Source: Endozoicomonas atrinae (GTDB taxonomy: Bacteria; Pseudomonadota; Gammaproteobacteria; Pseudomonadales; Endozoicomonadaceae). From it: a stretch of DNA of 50,311 nt. The stretch covers positions 1 through 50,311 of the forward strand of contig NZ_LUKQ02000008.1 of NCBI RefSeq assembly GCF_001647025.1, read 5' to 3'. The notes beneath the pieces are model-generated. The model worked only from the letters and a program-made list of their open reading frames with translations. It did no database searches and was not told the DNA's origin. Position 1 is the stretch's first letter. Each line of letters opens with the position of its first letter. The translations under genes were made by a program, and so were the position numbers. Of this stretch, positions 17,771 through 27,232 are shown one piece after another.

Positions 17771-17877
17771 GAAATCGAATTTATTTTCATACCCCTTGCG
17801 GCATTAGGTTAGTATTGACGATTCAACTTAAAAATTTTGTTCACACTCTTTAAATATGCCATTTTTGGGTAGTTACC

Positions 17878-18372
17878 ATGTCCACCCCCCTCTCAAATTG
17901 CCCCTGTGGTTCTGGAAGATCATTCACTGAATGCTGTCAGCCTTATATTCAAGGAAAGCCTGCCCCAACGGCAGAGGCATTAATGCGCTCCCGTTATACA
18001 GCGTACACCTTAAGAAACATTCAATACCTGATTGAAACAACACACCCCGGACAGCAGGAAAGAATCATACAGCAGAAAATTTACCAGCAATCGACCGGAA
18101 CGCTATGGCAAAAGCTGGAGATTGTTGACACTGAAGCGGGTATAGCATCTGACCTGACAGGTATTGTTGAATTCAAAGCCTGGTTTAAAGAGTCACTCTC
18201 AGGCCCTGAAAAAGTCCACCACGAACGCTCATCTTTCCTCAAAAAGGAAGGACGCTGGTATTTTGTCTATCCCGGAATGGCACTGATCAAAACAGAAAAT
18301 GTGGGTAGAAATGATCCCTGCCCTTGCGGCAGTGGCAAGAAGTATAAAAAATGCTGCGCACAATCAAACTGA
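17878..18372 (+). CDS. ychJ: YchJ/UPF0225 family protein with two SEC-C zinc motifs
   Basis: A 164-residue protein with SEC-C metal-binding motifs at both ends: [13 protein letters not shown] (about 8-20) and [13 protein letters not shown] (about 147-159). These Cys-rich motifs bind zinc, as at the SecA C-terminus. The central part ([20 protein letters not shown]) is the NTF2-like YchJ domain. E. coli YchJ is 152 residues; the role remains unassigned in the family. It is monocistronic and divergent from the orphan gene at 17034-17672. Confidence 0.92.
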   Translation: MSTPLSNCPCGSGRSFTECCQPYIQGKPAPTAEALMRSRYTAYTLRNIQYLIETTHPGQQERIIQQKIYQQSTGTLWQKLEIVDTEAGIASDLTGIVEFKAWFKESLSGPEKVHHERSSFLKKEGRWYFVYPGMALIKTENVGRNDPCPCGSGKKYKKCCAQSN

Positions 18373-18720
18373 CAAACTCCCCGCAATATCATAGGTAGTT
18401 ACCGAGAATCAATAGACAAAAATCAAAGAAATCAACCCTCAAACATGGTACTATCGCTCACCTTCAGCAGGTTGTTACGTGCAAAGATAACAACCTGACA
18501 GGCAAATCCCTGCGCTTTCCATCAACGGTAAGCGAATCAACTCAGTCAGGGGAACGGGCAACATGGAAATGCTGTCCGGACTGAACATAACAGCCATGAA
18601 CGAGAAGTACGGTTCAGAAGCGATCAGAATGGTTTGGGTGACTGACCCAGGACACCAGATCTGATGTTCAACACCTGCTCATATCCATGGTAAAAAAAGC
18701 TCAAATCAAGAGGACTGACA
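18373..18720. other. control region upstream of the TRAP receptor gene
   Basis: 348 bp without a gene. It contains a perfect 10-bp inverted repeat (listed at 18468-18497). No confident -35/-10 pair was found. Confidence 0.5.
18468..18497. promoter_or_regulatory. perfect inverted repeat, candidate operator for the TRAP genes
   Basis: CAGGTTGTTA (18468-18477) and TAACAACCTG (18488-18497) are exact reverse complements across a 10-nt spacer. The arm centres are two helical turns apart, a spacing typical of dimeric regulators. It lies 224 bp before the TAXI receptor start. It could also fold as an mRNA hairpin. Confidence 0.45.
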
Positions 18721-19701
18721 ATGACCATTTTTAAGAAACTGGGACTTGCCATTCTGGGGGCAGGCTTTGCTGCTATTACCTCCACCGCCAGTGCCGCCGC
18801 ATCCAGCCAGCAGTTTGTCACCATCGGTACCGGTGGTGTAACCGGCGTTTACTACCCAACCGGCGGTGCTATCTGCCGTCTGGTGAATAAGGGGCGCAAA
18901 GAGCATGGTATCCGCTGCTCTGTAGAAAGCACAGGTGGTTCTATCTACAACCTGAACACCATCCGTGCCGGTGAGCTCGATATGGGCATCGTCCAGTCTG
19001 ACTGGCAATTCCATGCTTACCGCGGAACCAGCGCCTTCGAACAGCAAGGTGCTAACAAAGATCTGCGGGCGATTTTCTCTGTACACCCGGAAGCATTCAC
19101 CATTCTGGCTCGAAAAGATGCTGACATCAGCAAATTTGAAGATCTGAAAGGGAAACGCGTCAACATTGGCAACCCAGGCTCCGGCCAGCGTGGCACCATG
19201 GAACAGCTGATGAAAGTGTATGGCTGGACACACGACAGCTTCTCTCTGGTTTCTGAGTTGAAAGCAGCAGAGCACGCCAAAGCACTCTGTGACAACAAGA
19301 TTGACGCCTTTGTCTACACCGTTGGCCATCCATCCGGATCTTTCAAAGAAGCAACCACTTCCTGTGAAACCGTACTGGTGACCGTTGCCGGTGACAAAGT
19401 GAACAAGCTGATCGAAGATAACCCCTACTACCGCACCGCAACCATCCCTGGCGGCATGTACAATGGCAACGAGCAGGACGTTCAGACCTTCGGTGTTGCG
19501 GCAACCTTTGTATCCTCCACTGCAGCCAGCGAAGAAGCCGTCTACCAGGTGACCAAGGCCGTATTTGAAGATCTGTCCACTTTCAAGAAACTGCATCAGG
19601 CCTTTGGCACCCTGAAGAAAGAAGAGATGGTGTCTGACGGCCTCAGCATCCCACTTCATGAAGGTGCCAAGCGTTACTATCAGGAAGCAGGACTTCTCTA
19701 A
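18721..19701 (+). CDS. TRAP transporter solute-binding protein, TAXI family
   Basis: Periplasmic receptor that captures a small organic solute and hands it to a TRAP permease. The 326-residue protein has a Sec signal peptide (cleavage after STASAAA, about 28). TAXI-type sequence follows: [21 protein letters not shown], then [16 protein letters not shown] and [26 protein letters not shown] lies 6 nt before the ATG. The fused permease follows on the same strand after 417 bp. The ligand is not predictable; TAXI systems carry carboxylates such as glutamate or 2-oxoglutarate. Confidence 0.95.
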   Translation: MTIFKKLGLAILGAGFAAITSTASAAASSQQFVTIGTGGVTGVYYPTGGAICRLVNKGRKEHGIRCSVESTGGSIYNLNTIRAGELDMGIVQSDWQFHAYRGTSAFEQQGANKDLRAIFSVHPEAFTILARKDADISKFEDLKGKRVNIGNPGSGQRGTMEQLMKVYGWTHDSFSLVSELKAAEHAKALCDNKIDAFVYTVGHPSGSFKEATTSCETVLVTVAGDKVNKLIEDNPYYRTATIPGGMYNGNEQDVQTFGVAATFVSSTAASEEAVYQVTKAVFEDLSTFKKLHQAFGTLKKEEMVSDGLSIPLHEGAKRYYQEAGLL

Positions 19702-20118
19702 ATCCTTTCCCATACCCGGGAAGGTGTCTCAGCACCTTCCCAAATGCAGGTTGTCATCATTCAGAGTGCTGCCTGAATTCTGCATGGTGACATTTACAGC
19801 CTCTCCCAACACGGGTCAAAGGGCTGCACGGGGAAGCACTGTCGTCTTCTGTATACCAATTCCGCCTTCTAAATATGATATCGAGCATGCCATTTTGGAC
19901 TACTTGGCAAGGCAGAATGACGAGTAATAGCGGGGCTATTGCGAGGAATTCCAACGAAGATCCAGCTGTACAAAATGGCTGAGCAGTTCATGTCTAGAAG
20001 TTGGGATCATAGGCTTCATATACCGCCTCCCCCATTGACATAAGGCCATGAGCCATCGAATGAAGGATGCATCACTTCCAAAAGGAATGCGCATAACTTC
20101 AATGACAACAGGTACATT
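19702..20118. other. long gap between TRAP receptor and permease
   Basis: 417 bp without a gene. It starts with a strong hairpin (19718-19741). The stretch from about 19850 to 20015 begins with GTATACCAATTCCG and looks unrelated to its surroundings; it may be a small dispersed repeat, but I cannot test copy number. No coding region is supported. Confidence 0.45.
19718..19741 (+). promoter_or_regulatory. stable hairpin after the TRAP receptor gene
   Basis: GGGAAGGTG (19718-19726) and CACCTTCCC (19733-19741) form a perfect 9-bp stem over a 6-nt loop, 17 nt past the receptor stop. There is no T run. Such hairpins between binding protein and permease genes often protect the receptor mRNA, giving more receptor than permease. 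Confidence 0.6.
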
Positions 20119-22704
20119 ATGGAAGCAGTCAACAGCGATAAGCTGAACAATTCACCGACAGCAGACTCCACTAGCTCTGCTGAACAAATGGTTAACCAGT
20201 CCGAACAGGGTGGCCGCCAACCAATAGGCAAATCCAGACTGGTATTACTGGGTACAGCCCTGAGCTGGTCGTTATTCCAACTGTGGAATGCATCACCACT
20301 GCCGTATATTTTCAATTTCGGTATTTTTAATGATGGCCAGGCTCGTGCAATTCATCTCGCTTTTGCCATTTTCCTGGCATTTATAGCCTTCCCTGCCAGA
20401 AAAAAATCATTTTCCAATCAGGTTCCCGTTACCGACTGGTTATTTGCATTGACTGGCAGCTTCTGCGCCGCCTATCTTTATATTTTCCATCAGGAACTGG
20501 CTACCCGTGCCGGTGCCCCCGTTACCATGGACCTGGTCACGGCAGGCGCAGGCATGCTGCTTCTGCTGGAAGCCACCCGCCGGGCACTGGGGCCACCACT
20601 AATGGTGGTTGCAGCCGTTTTTATTACCTATGCCTTTGCCGGCCCTTACATGCCGGATGTAATCGCCCACAAAGGCGCCAGTCTCAACAAGGCGTTGTCA
20701 CACTTCTGGATTACGACTGAAGGTGTCTTTGGTGTTGCCCTGGGTGTATCCACCAGCTTTGTTTTCCTGTTTGTTTTGTTTGGTTCACTACTGGAAAAGG
20801 CCGGTGCGGGCAATTACTTCATTCAGGTGGCATTCTCTCTTCTGGGCCACCTCAAAGGTGGGCCAGCCAAGGCTGCGGTGGTTTCATCAGGCCTGAGCGG
20901 TGTGGTTTCCGGCTCATCCATCGCTAATGTGGTAACTACCGGAACATTCACCATCCCTCTGATGAAGCGTGTCGGCTTTCCCGCTCACAAGGCAGGTGCC
21001 ATTGAGGTTGCCGCCTCAACCAACGGGCAACTGACGCCGCCTATTATGGGAGCTGCGGCGTTCCTGATGGTTGAGTATGTCGGCATTTCCTACATTGATG
21101 TCATTCGCCACGCGCTCTTACCCGCCGCCATTTCCTATATAGCCCTGTTTTATATTGTCCACCTGGAAGCCCTGAAAGCGGGCATGCAGGGACTGCCAAG
21201 AAGCATTACCCGCACAAAGACTCAGGCATTGATGTCATTCACGGGCTCGTTTGCCGGGCTCTGCCTGCTGGGTGCCGGTGTCTATTATGGTGTTGGCTGG
21301 ACAAGACAGTACATGGGAGAGCATGCCCTCTGGATCATTACGCTCGCATTACTGGCCAGTTACCTGGTGCTTCTGAAAGTGGCCGCTAAACAGCCTGATC
21401 TCATCAATAATATTGAAGATGAGATACGTAGCACTCCGGTACCTGGACCAACCATCAAGCGGGGGCTCTATTATCTGCTGCCTCTGGTGGTTTTACTATG
21501 GTGCCTCACGGTTGAACGCTACTCTCCTGGCCTCTCGGCCTTCTGGGCAACCCTGGTCATGGTTTTCATCACCCTGACCCATAAAACACTCATTGATCTT
21601 TTCCGGAAGGAACAAACGACCACTCACCTGAAAGAAGGCTTTCTCGATCTGATTGACGGGATGACGACCGGGGCCCGAAACATGATCGGCATCGGTGTTG
21701 CAACCGCAACCGCCGGTATCGTTGTGGGTGCGGTTACTCTGACCGGCGTTGGTCTGGTAATGACAGAGTTCGTAGAGTGGATTTCTGCCGGCAGCATCAT
21801 TCTTATGCTGTTGTTTACAGCAATCATCTGTCTGGTGCTGGGCATGGGCCTGCCAACCACGGCAAACTACATTGTTGTGTCCACCCTGATGGCTCCGGTT
21901 ATCGTTACTCTGGGCGCACAGCATGGACTGATCGTTCCTCTTATTGCTGTCCATCTGTTTGTGTTCTACTTCGGTATTCTGGCTGATGATACTCCCCCGG
22001 TTGGTCTGGCTGCTTTTGCCGCTTCGGCAATCGCACAGTCTGACCCTATCAAGACCGGTATTCAGGGTTTCACTTACGATATCCGAACCGCCGTTCTGCC
22101 ATTTATGTTTATTTTTAATACGGAGTTACTGCTGATCGGCGTTGGCAGCATTCCACAACTGGCGATTGTCGTCTTTGGTGCCATTGCTGCCATGCTGGTG
22201 TTTGCGACCGCAACTCAGGGCCACTGGTTAGTCAAAAACCGCTGGTATGAAACGCTGGGCATGCTGCTGATTGCCTTCACCCTGTTCAGACCAGACTTCT
22301 GGTGGGATAAGGTTTACCCTCCCTATGAAACCTATGAAGGCAGTAGCATTGTAGCTCAGGTTGAAGCACTGCCAGATCAGGCTGATGCGCGTCTTTGGGT
22401 AGCCGGTGAAACGCTGGAAGGTAAGCAGGTTAACCAGATGGTTATCCTCCCGGCTGGCGATCAGGCCACCGCTGATGACCGTTTCCGCAACATGGGGCTA
22501 GAAGTTCTGATTGATGGGGATGATCTGGTCATTGATATGGTGGACTTCAACAGCGAGGCTCAGAAGGTCGGCATTGATTTTGACTGGCAGATTCATCGTA
22601 TGGAAGTTCCGGCAGATCGACTGCCAAAACAACTAACATGGATACCAGCCTTTATTCTGCTGCTGTTTATTTTCCTTGGACAGCGACGCAGACAACACAG
22701 TTAA
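20119..22704 (+). CDS. TRAP transporter fused permease (small + large subunit, DUF3394 tail)
   Basis: Inner-membrane secondary transporter driven by an ion gradient, partner of the TAXI receptor. The 861-residue protein has a hydrophilic N-terminus (1-40) and four membrane segments corresponding to the small DctQ-like part. A large DctM-like part follows, with GPAKAAVVSSGLSGVVSGSS and GQLTPPIMGAAAFLM (re-entrant loop signatures) and LVLGMGLPTTANYIVVSTL. The C-terminal soluble domain (about 750-840) matches DUF3394 of fused TRAP permeases, followed by a last membrane segment. Start: ATG with ACAGG upstream. Confidence 0.95.
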   Translation: MEAVNSDKLNNSPTADSTSSAEQMVNQSEQGGRQPIGKSRLVLLGTALSWSLFQLWNASPLPYIFNFGIFNDGQARAIHLAFAIFLAFIAFPARKKSFSNQVPVTDWLFALTGSFCAAYLYIFHQELATRAGAPVTMDLVTAGAGMLLLLEATRRALGPPLMVVAAVFITYAFAGPYMPDVIAHKGASLNKALSHFWITTEGVFGVALGVSTSFVFLFVLFGSLLEKAGAGNYFIQVAFSLLGHLKGGPAKAAVVSSGLSGVVSGSSIANVVTTGTFTIPLMKRVGFPAHKAGAIEVAASTNGQLTPPIMGAAAFLMVEYVGISYIDVIRHALLPAAISYIALFYIVHLEALKAGMQGLPRSITRTKTQALMSFTGSFAGLCLLGAGVYYGVGWTRQYMGEHALWIITLALLASYLVLLKVAAKQPDLINNIEDEIRSTPVPGPTIKRGLYYLLPLVVLLWCLTVERYSPGLSAFWATLVMVFITLTHKTLIDLFRKEQTTTHLKEGFLDLIDGMTTGARNMIGIGVATATAGIVVGAVTLTGVGLVMTEFVEWISAGSIILMLLFTAIICLVLGMGLPTTANYIVVSTLMAPVIVTLGAQHGLIVPLIAVHLFVFYFGILADDTPPVGLAAFAASAIAQSDPIKTGIQGFTYDIRTAVLPFMFIFNTELLLIGVGSIPQLAIVVFGAIAAMLVFATATQGHWLVKNRWYETLGMLLIAFTLFRPDFWWDKVYPPYETYEGSSIVAQVEALPDQADARLWVAGETLEGKQVNQMVILPAGDQATADDRFRNMGLEVLIDGDDLVIDMVDFNSEAQKVGIDFDWQIHRMEVPADRLPKQLTWIPAFILLLFIFLGQRRRQHS

Positions 22705-22719
22705 ACCTGTTAAAACCCG

Positions 22720-22753
22720 TTATTCACCAGCAGCGTAGACTGCTGGTGAATAA
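22720..22753 (+). terminator. 14-bp hairpin after the TRAP permease
   Basis: The arms 22720-22733 and 22740-22753 are exact reverse complements (core TTCACCAGCAG/CTGCTGGTGAA) over a 6-nt loop, starting 15 nt after the stop codon. No T run follows, so it may act as an mRNA end-protecting hairpin or a rho-assisted terminator. Confidence 0.6.
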
Positions 22754-23086
22754 CTGACAGGCACTCACTTCACAACTCCTTAAGATTACTCATCAAATCC
22801 CAGGTCCCTCATCCAATGGCCTTGCTTTATTCTGAGATTATCAACCAGATTTAAGCCAAAGAAATTCATACAACATAAAGCACAGTGAATTAAAGCTGAC
22901 TGAATAATATCTGCACAAAACAGTTCCATCGATAAGAAATCAGGCATTCATTAATAAAGCAGCAGCATTCATACAAACAGTAATAAACACCCAGAAAATC
23001 AAACCTGCTTTATATGCCCTGAAAAAAGCAACGGTGTTTCTAACAGGAATCACTCCGGTAACAGATAACTTATCACTTCCTAAGCA

Positions 23087-23151
23087 AGTACATGGTTTCA
23101 ATGAGTTTGACGCGTTCAGCCAAAGCGTCAAACTCATTGAAACCATGTACT
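23087..23151. repeat. perfect 27-bp inverted repeat with 11-nt spacer
   Basis: The left arm 23087-23113 (begins AGTACATGGTTTC) and the right arm 23125-23151 (ends GAAACCATGTACT) are exact reverse complements over 27 bp, separated by 23114-23124. Flanking bases do not pair. It has no T tract. It lies between convergent genes. Confidence 0.9.
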
Positions 23152-23241
23152 CGGACAGGCAATCCAACAGCATTAATAAATACACCAATCACTGCAGTTG
23201 TTCTGAAAATACAGAACCGTAGGAGTTTTTCGGAGCCCCTT

Positions 23242-26200
23242 TTATTCTAACTTCCCGAAATGATCAATCAATTGCCTGATAAAGTTTTCCAGCCGTGCAA
23301 TATCCATATCAGCCGTCAGCGTCAGCAAAAAGCCAACAACATCTGCCAGTTCAGCATTCCCTTCAAATGAATGAAGCGCCTGCTCAAGGTATTCCAGATC
23401 CCCCTGTTCAAAAGCTGAAATAATAGCGTGTACAAAGCTATCCATATGCATATCCTTAAGTCTCTGCAGCAACACGTCCTCATTCAACTCTGACTTCGGC
23501 GACTCCGTAACATAATCAACGCCCAGTAAATACCGAATTTTATCAAACATCAGCCCAGCATCGAGGGGCTTGCCAATGTATTCATCAAATCCCTGAGTCA
23601 ACAACCGCTCCCTGGCCTCATGACTGACACTCGCTGTCACAGCCACTGCCTTGACTGACGCTTTTCCGGGCAGTTCACGGATTTTTCTGATCGCTGTCAC
23701 CCCATCCATCACAGGCATGGATATATCCATCAAAATCAAGTCAAAGCCCACCTGCTTCACCGCCTCAACAGCCTGGAGACCATTGCAGGCGGTATCAACT
23801 CTGAAACCTGCTGAGTCCAGCAACCCGGCAATCATATCCCGATTACTTTCAACATCATCCACAATCAGAACCCGAATCCCCTGGAAGCCCTCATCCAAAT
23901 GAACATAAATGGAACCTGGCAAAAGGCGCTGATGCTCTTTCAGAGCTTCAAAACTTCCCAGAACCAGCGGCAGGACAAAAATAAAACGACTCCCCTTACC
24001 TGGCTCGCTGATCACGTCAAGCCCACCTCCCATCGCTGAAACCAACCGCCGGCTGATCGCAAGCCCCAGGCCAGAGCCACCAATCTGTAAACCCAGATGG
24101 ACCTGACGGAAAGGTTCAAAGACCCTCTCCAGATCCTCATGGGCAATACCTACGCCAGTGTCACGAACTTCAAAGACAATGTCATTTCCCTCTACTGAAA
24201 CCCTGCACTCGACCCACCCCTTAACCGTGTATTTAACACCATTGCTGAGCAGGTTCAGCAGCACCTGACGCACCTTGATTTCATCAAGCATTACGATTTC
24301 CGGTAGCGTTCCAATGGGCAGCAGACGTAACTCCAGCCCTTTACTGGCAGCTCTCTCCATCAGAATGTTGCGCACTCCACGCAGCAGCTCCATCAATCTG
24401 ACCGCAGAAGGATGCAATTCAATCTTGCTGGACTCAATTTTGGTTAAATCAAGAATATCGTTAATCAGTGAAAGCAAATGCTGTCCACTGGCCTCGATAG
24501 TATTCAGGCTTTTTCGTTGAGCAGACGTTAACGAAAGATTTCTTAATAGGAGTTGAGCATTACCCAGCACGCCATTCAGTGGTGTTCTCAACTCGTGACT
24601 CATATTAGAAAGGAACAGCCCCTTGGCCAGATTTGCCCGCTCTGCTTCCTCTTTGGCCCGCATCAGCTCATGCTCAATGCGTTTACGCTCGGTGATGTCT
24701 CGAACCACCATGGATATCAACAGTCCATCATCCGTTTTCAGGGGGTTGCTGGTGATTTCTACCGGGAAAACCCGGCCTTTACGATCAATACCTCTGGATT
24801 CATAGCCCACCAGACACAACTGCTCCCAACTGGCCTTCTCCAGATCACCCAGCAGAGGGTGCCCCACACGATTTTCCAGTGGGGTCAGCAGGCTTAAAGG
24901 CATATTGACAAGGTCTTCCCGGTGAAAGCCAAACAGGTCTTCTGTCCTGCTGTTTGCCATGCCAATAATACCTTCAGGTGTGGCAATGATTGTGGCGTCA
25001 GGGGCACTGTCGAGTAGTAGCTTGAACTTCTTGGTATCACTTACCCGGTCGGTAATATCATTCGCCAACCCTTCAACAAGGTATTGCCTGCCTTCTAAAT
25101 CCCCCATATCGCTCCAGAAGATTTCCAGCCTGCGGATACTGCCATTCAGGTGCCTGATATCCAGTTCAAATGTATCCCCCCATCGCCCCTGCTTGGCCTC
25201 ACGGAACTGATCCCGAAAGCGAAATTTACTGTCCTGGGTAGCAAGATAACCAATGAGCGGACGAAGAAACTCGCTTTGCGTGTAACCCAGAATGGCTTCT
25301 ATGGAAGGGCTGACATGGGTAACACAACCATCCTTATTGAGGTTGAAATAGAAATAGTTCCCCCTCAACCGCTCAAGTAAATGGCCTATATTACTCGTTC
25401 TAGCCTTATGAAGCGCTTTCTCTCGGTCAGCCAGCTTGGTAACCAGTTGCTGAAAGCTTTCCGTTAAACTACCAATTTCATCCCGGCTGATATGGGTGAT
25501 AACCGGCTTTACCCGACGATAGGTAAAATCATCCATAGCTCGCTTTAACCGGATAATCGGACGGGTAATCCTGACAGACACCAGACTGGCACAGGTAAAA
25601 ATCAATGTCAGGGAGAGTATCATCAGCAGTGCGTTAATCTGTGCCTGATCAATAACGGGAGCCAGTACGGTTTCCCTCGGGGCATAACTGATCATCCACC
25701 ACGAAGCCGATTTGATGGGTGCCCCCATCAACCAATACTCATTCTGTCGAACCGGTACCCACTTATGACGGAAAGCGGGTTCACCTCTTTCAATCAGCTC
25801 TTCCAGATCATTCCACAGGCCCGGAGAACCATAATAAAACTGGCTTTGATGTATACTGTTTAACTGATATCGCTTCGGCGTTTCACTATCCGTCTGCAGA
25901 TATTCTCCTGCACCATTGACAATAGAAAAGCTGGCATTTCCCGTCGTGTTTTCCACCAGCTGGTGACGCAGGTCAGCAAGACTGATATCCATCCAGAAAT
26001 AGCCATAAAGCGTATTCGCTGAAAAGACCGGTACGATATAGCTGACGATCCACCCTTTATCAGCAGATCCTCTTGGCGATGTCCAGAACCCTTCTTTCTG
26101 CTGCCCCTGATTAGCCCACCAGAACTGAGCAGGAAACAGGCCGGTATCGACGGTTTCATCCAGCTTGACCGAGCCCTCATCCATATAGGCATGAAACACA

Positions 26201-26562
26201 TCCCAGTGCTGAAAGCTGTTGCCGAGTTTCACATAAGTGAAGCCCCGAACCAGAGAGTTCCTTTCCACCAGATCACTGAGAAAGTGTTTTATCATGGCAT
26301 GATCAGTTACTGGCATCCGACTCAACATATCCGCCATAAAGGAGGTCATGGTCATCAACTGCTGCGTATGACTGTCAATCTTGCCGGCATTATGCCAGAC
26401 CTGCTCAATCAACCCTTTGGCTACTGCATCGGTAGCCTGCTTGAGAGAGAAGTAGAGGTGGATACCAAAGATCAGGTTGTATAGAAGCGTGACAGGCACG
26501 ACAGTAAAAAAAATGATTTTTTTTCTAATGGAAAATTGCACTGGGTTCACTGCAAAGGCCAC
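23242..26562 (-). CDS. hybrid sensor histidine kinase (Cache-HAMP-PAS-PAS-HisKA-HATPase-REC)
   Basis: A 1106-residue membrane sensor. A first membrane helix (about 15-37) precedes a periplasmic Cache-like sensor (about 40-305), a second helix (about 310-332) and HAMP (about 333-385). Two PAS domains follow (about 400-640). HisKA has the phosphoacceptor in LSNMSHELRTPLNG, and HATPase has NLLSNGVKYT, DTGVGI and GSGLGLAIS. A receiver has VLIVDDVESN and phospho-Asp in LMDISMPVMDG. A helical C-terminal tail (about 1040-1106) contains HSFEG rather than the HxxKG of Hpt domains. The start is GTG at 26562 without a clear Shine-Dalgarno sequence. No response regulator gene adjoins. Confidence 0.93.
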   Translation of the reverse strand: MAFAVNPVQFSIRKKIIFFTVVPVTLLYNLIFGIHLYFSLKQATDAVAKGLIEQVWHNAGKIDSHTQQLMTMTSFMADMLSRMPVTDHAMIKHFLSDLVERNSLVRGFTYVKLGNSFQHWDVFHAYMDEGSVKLDETVDTGLFPAQFWWANQGQQKEGFWTSPRGSADKGWIVSYIVPVFSANTLYGYFWMDISLADLRHQLVENTTGNASFSIVNGAGEYLQTDSETPKRYQLNSIHQSQFYYGSPGLWNDLEELIERGEPAFRHKWVPVRQNEYWLMGAPIKSASWWMISYAPRETVLAPVIDQAQINALLMILSLTLIFTCASLVSVRITRPIIRLKRAMDDFTYRRVKPVITHISRDEIGSLTESFQQLVTKLADREKALHKARTSNIGHLLERLRGNYFYFNLNKDGCVTHVSPSIEAILGYTQSEFLRPLIGYLATQDSKFRFRDQFREAKQGRWGDTFELDIRHLNGSIRRLEIFWSDMGDLEGRQYLVEGLANDITDRVSDTKKFKLLLDSAPDATIIATPEGIIGMANSRTEDLFGFHREDLVNMPLSLLTPLENRVGHPLLGDLEKASWEQLCLVGYESRGIDRKGRVFPVEITSNPLKTDDGLLISMVVRDITERKRIEHELMRAKEEAERANLAKGLFLSNMSHELRTPLNGVLGNAQLLLRNLSLTSAQRKSLNTIEASGQHLLSLINDILDLTKIESSKIELHPSAVRLMELLRGVRNILMERAASKGLELRLLPIGTLPEIVMLDEIKVRQVLLNLLSNGVKYTVKGWVECRVSVEGNDIVFEVRDTGVGIAHEDLERVFEPFRQVHLGLQIGGSGLGLAISRRLVSAMGGGLDVISEPGKGSRFIFVLPLVLGSFEALKEHQRLLPGSIYVHLDEGFQGIRVLIVDDVESNRDMIAGLLDSAGFRVDTACNGLQAVEAVKQVGFDLILMDISMPVMDGVTAIRKIRELPGKASVKAVAVTASVSHEARERLLTQGFDEYIGKPLDAGLMFDKIRYLLGVDYVTESPKSELNEDVLLQRLKDMHMDSFVHAIISAFEQGDLEYLEQALHSFEGNAELADVVGFLLTLTADMDIARLENFIRQLIDHFGKLE

Positions 26563-26623
26563 AACGAACGCTAATGATAGACCAGCATTTAAGCAGTGAA
26601 TGGAGATTCTTATGAACTCAAAG

Positions 26624-27229
26624 TCAGCCCTTCAGGATATTCTGGCTGTGAAAAGGAAAGCTAGTAAGAGAGGCAGAAAAGCGGTCAGTATCAAAAGGGG
26701 CACCTGAAAGCCAACTCTCTGCATGAGCAGCAGTAAGCAACGCAGGCATTCTGCCAGCTATCAGCATTAACGGCTGCATTGCCGGCATGGTTAAGACAGC
26801 GCAGGAATCAAAAGAAAGGGTGCTGTCGACCGTGAACCGCTCCCACAATCCGGCCATCAGAAGCAGTGAGCCATCCTTTGCACCAATACGCCATAGCTGC
26901 CGCCGGTTTCCCGGAGCCATATGCCATTGGTAATAGCTATCCGCCAGAATCAGGCAACGCCTGTCCTTCCAGGCTTTTCTGAACATTCTTGACTCAGATG
27001 CCGTCTCCACACGGGCATTTATCTGAGCACGGGATAAATCCTGCAGCCATGAAGGAGCAAGCCCCCATTTGGCCTGAGCCAGCTCAGGGGCTCCCTGTTC
27101 ATCATATCGAACCAGCCACACCTGTTGCCCCGGAACCACCTGTTGAACGGGTTTCTGAGATAAAATATCTTTTATACCGAGGAAGCCAAGGTCAACCCTG
27201 GGCAGGTTAAATGAGTAGCGGCTGCACAT
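26624..27229 (-). CDS. SRAP/YedK-family protein lacking key catalytic residues
   Basis: SRAP proteins (YedK, human HMCES) crosslink through Cys2 to abasic sites in single-stranded DNA. This 201-residue member keeps Cys2 after Met removal (MCSRYSF) and the DNA-binding NARVETA block. The catalytic Glu of FxEW (YedK Glu105) is Gln here (SYYQWH). The His of the IHDR motif (YedK His160) is replaced (LIAGRMPALL). The C-terminal block around VSRAVGN is missing. It may still crosslink or only bind DNA. It starts 3 nt after the DUF2007 stop, so it is translationally coupled. Confidence 0.88.
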   Translation of the reverse strand: MCSRYSFNLPRVDLGFLGIKDILSQKPVQQVVPGQQVWLVRYDEQGAPELAQAKWGLAPSWLQDLSRAQINARVETASESRMFRKAWKDRRCLILADSYYQWHMAPGNRRQLWRIGAKDGSLLLMAGLWERFTVDSTLSFDSCAVLTMPAMQPLMLIAGRMPALLTAAHAESWLSGAPFDTDRFSASLTSFPFHSQNILKG

Positions 27230-27232
27230 GAA

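Larger units (their letters stand above)
22705..23241. other. convergent intergenic region between TRAP permease and sensor kinase
   Basis: 537 bp between convergent genes. It holds a long hairpin terminator-like structure just after the permease and a perfect 27-bp inverted repeat, both listed. Open frames across it (22940-23188 minus, 23034-23222 plus) are by-products of the repeat and low stop density. No gene is supported. Confidence 0.5.

Noticed and set aside
18706-19713. 335-codon open frame antisense to the TRAP receptor
   Set aside because: It mirrors the receptor gene almost exactly, has no domain, and the plus-strand protein has a signal peptide and clear TAXI motifs.
22940-23222. 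Overlapping open frames on both strands across the 27-bp inverted repeat
   Set aside because: They arise from the repeat and low stop density; no start signal or domain.
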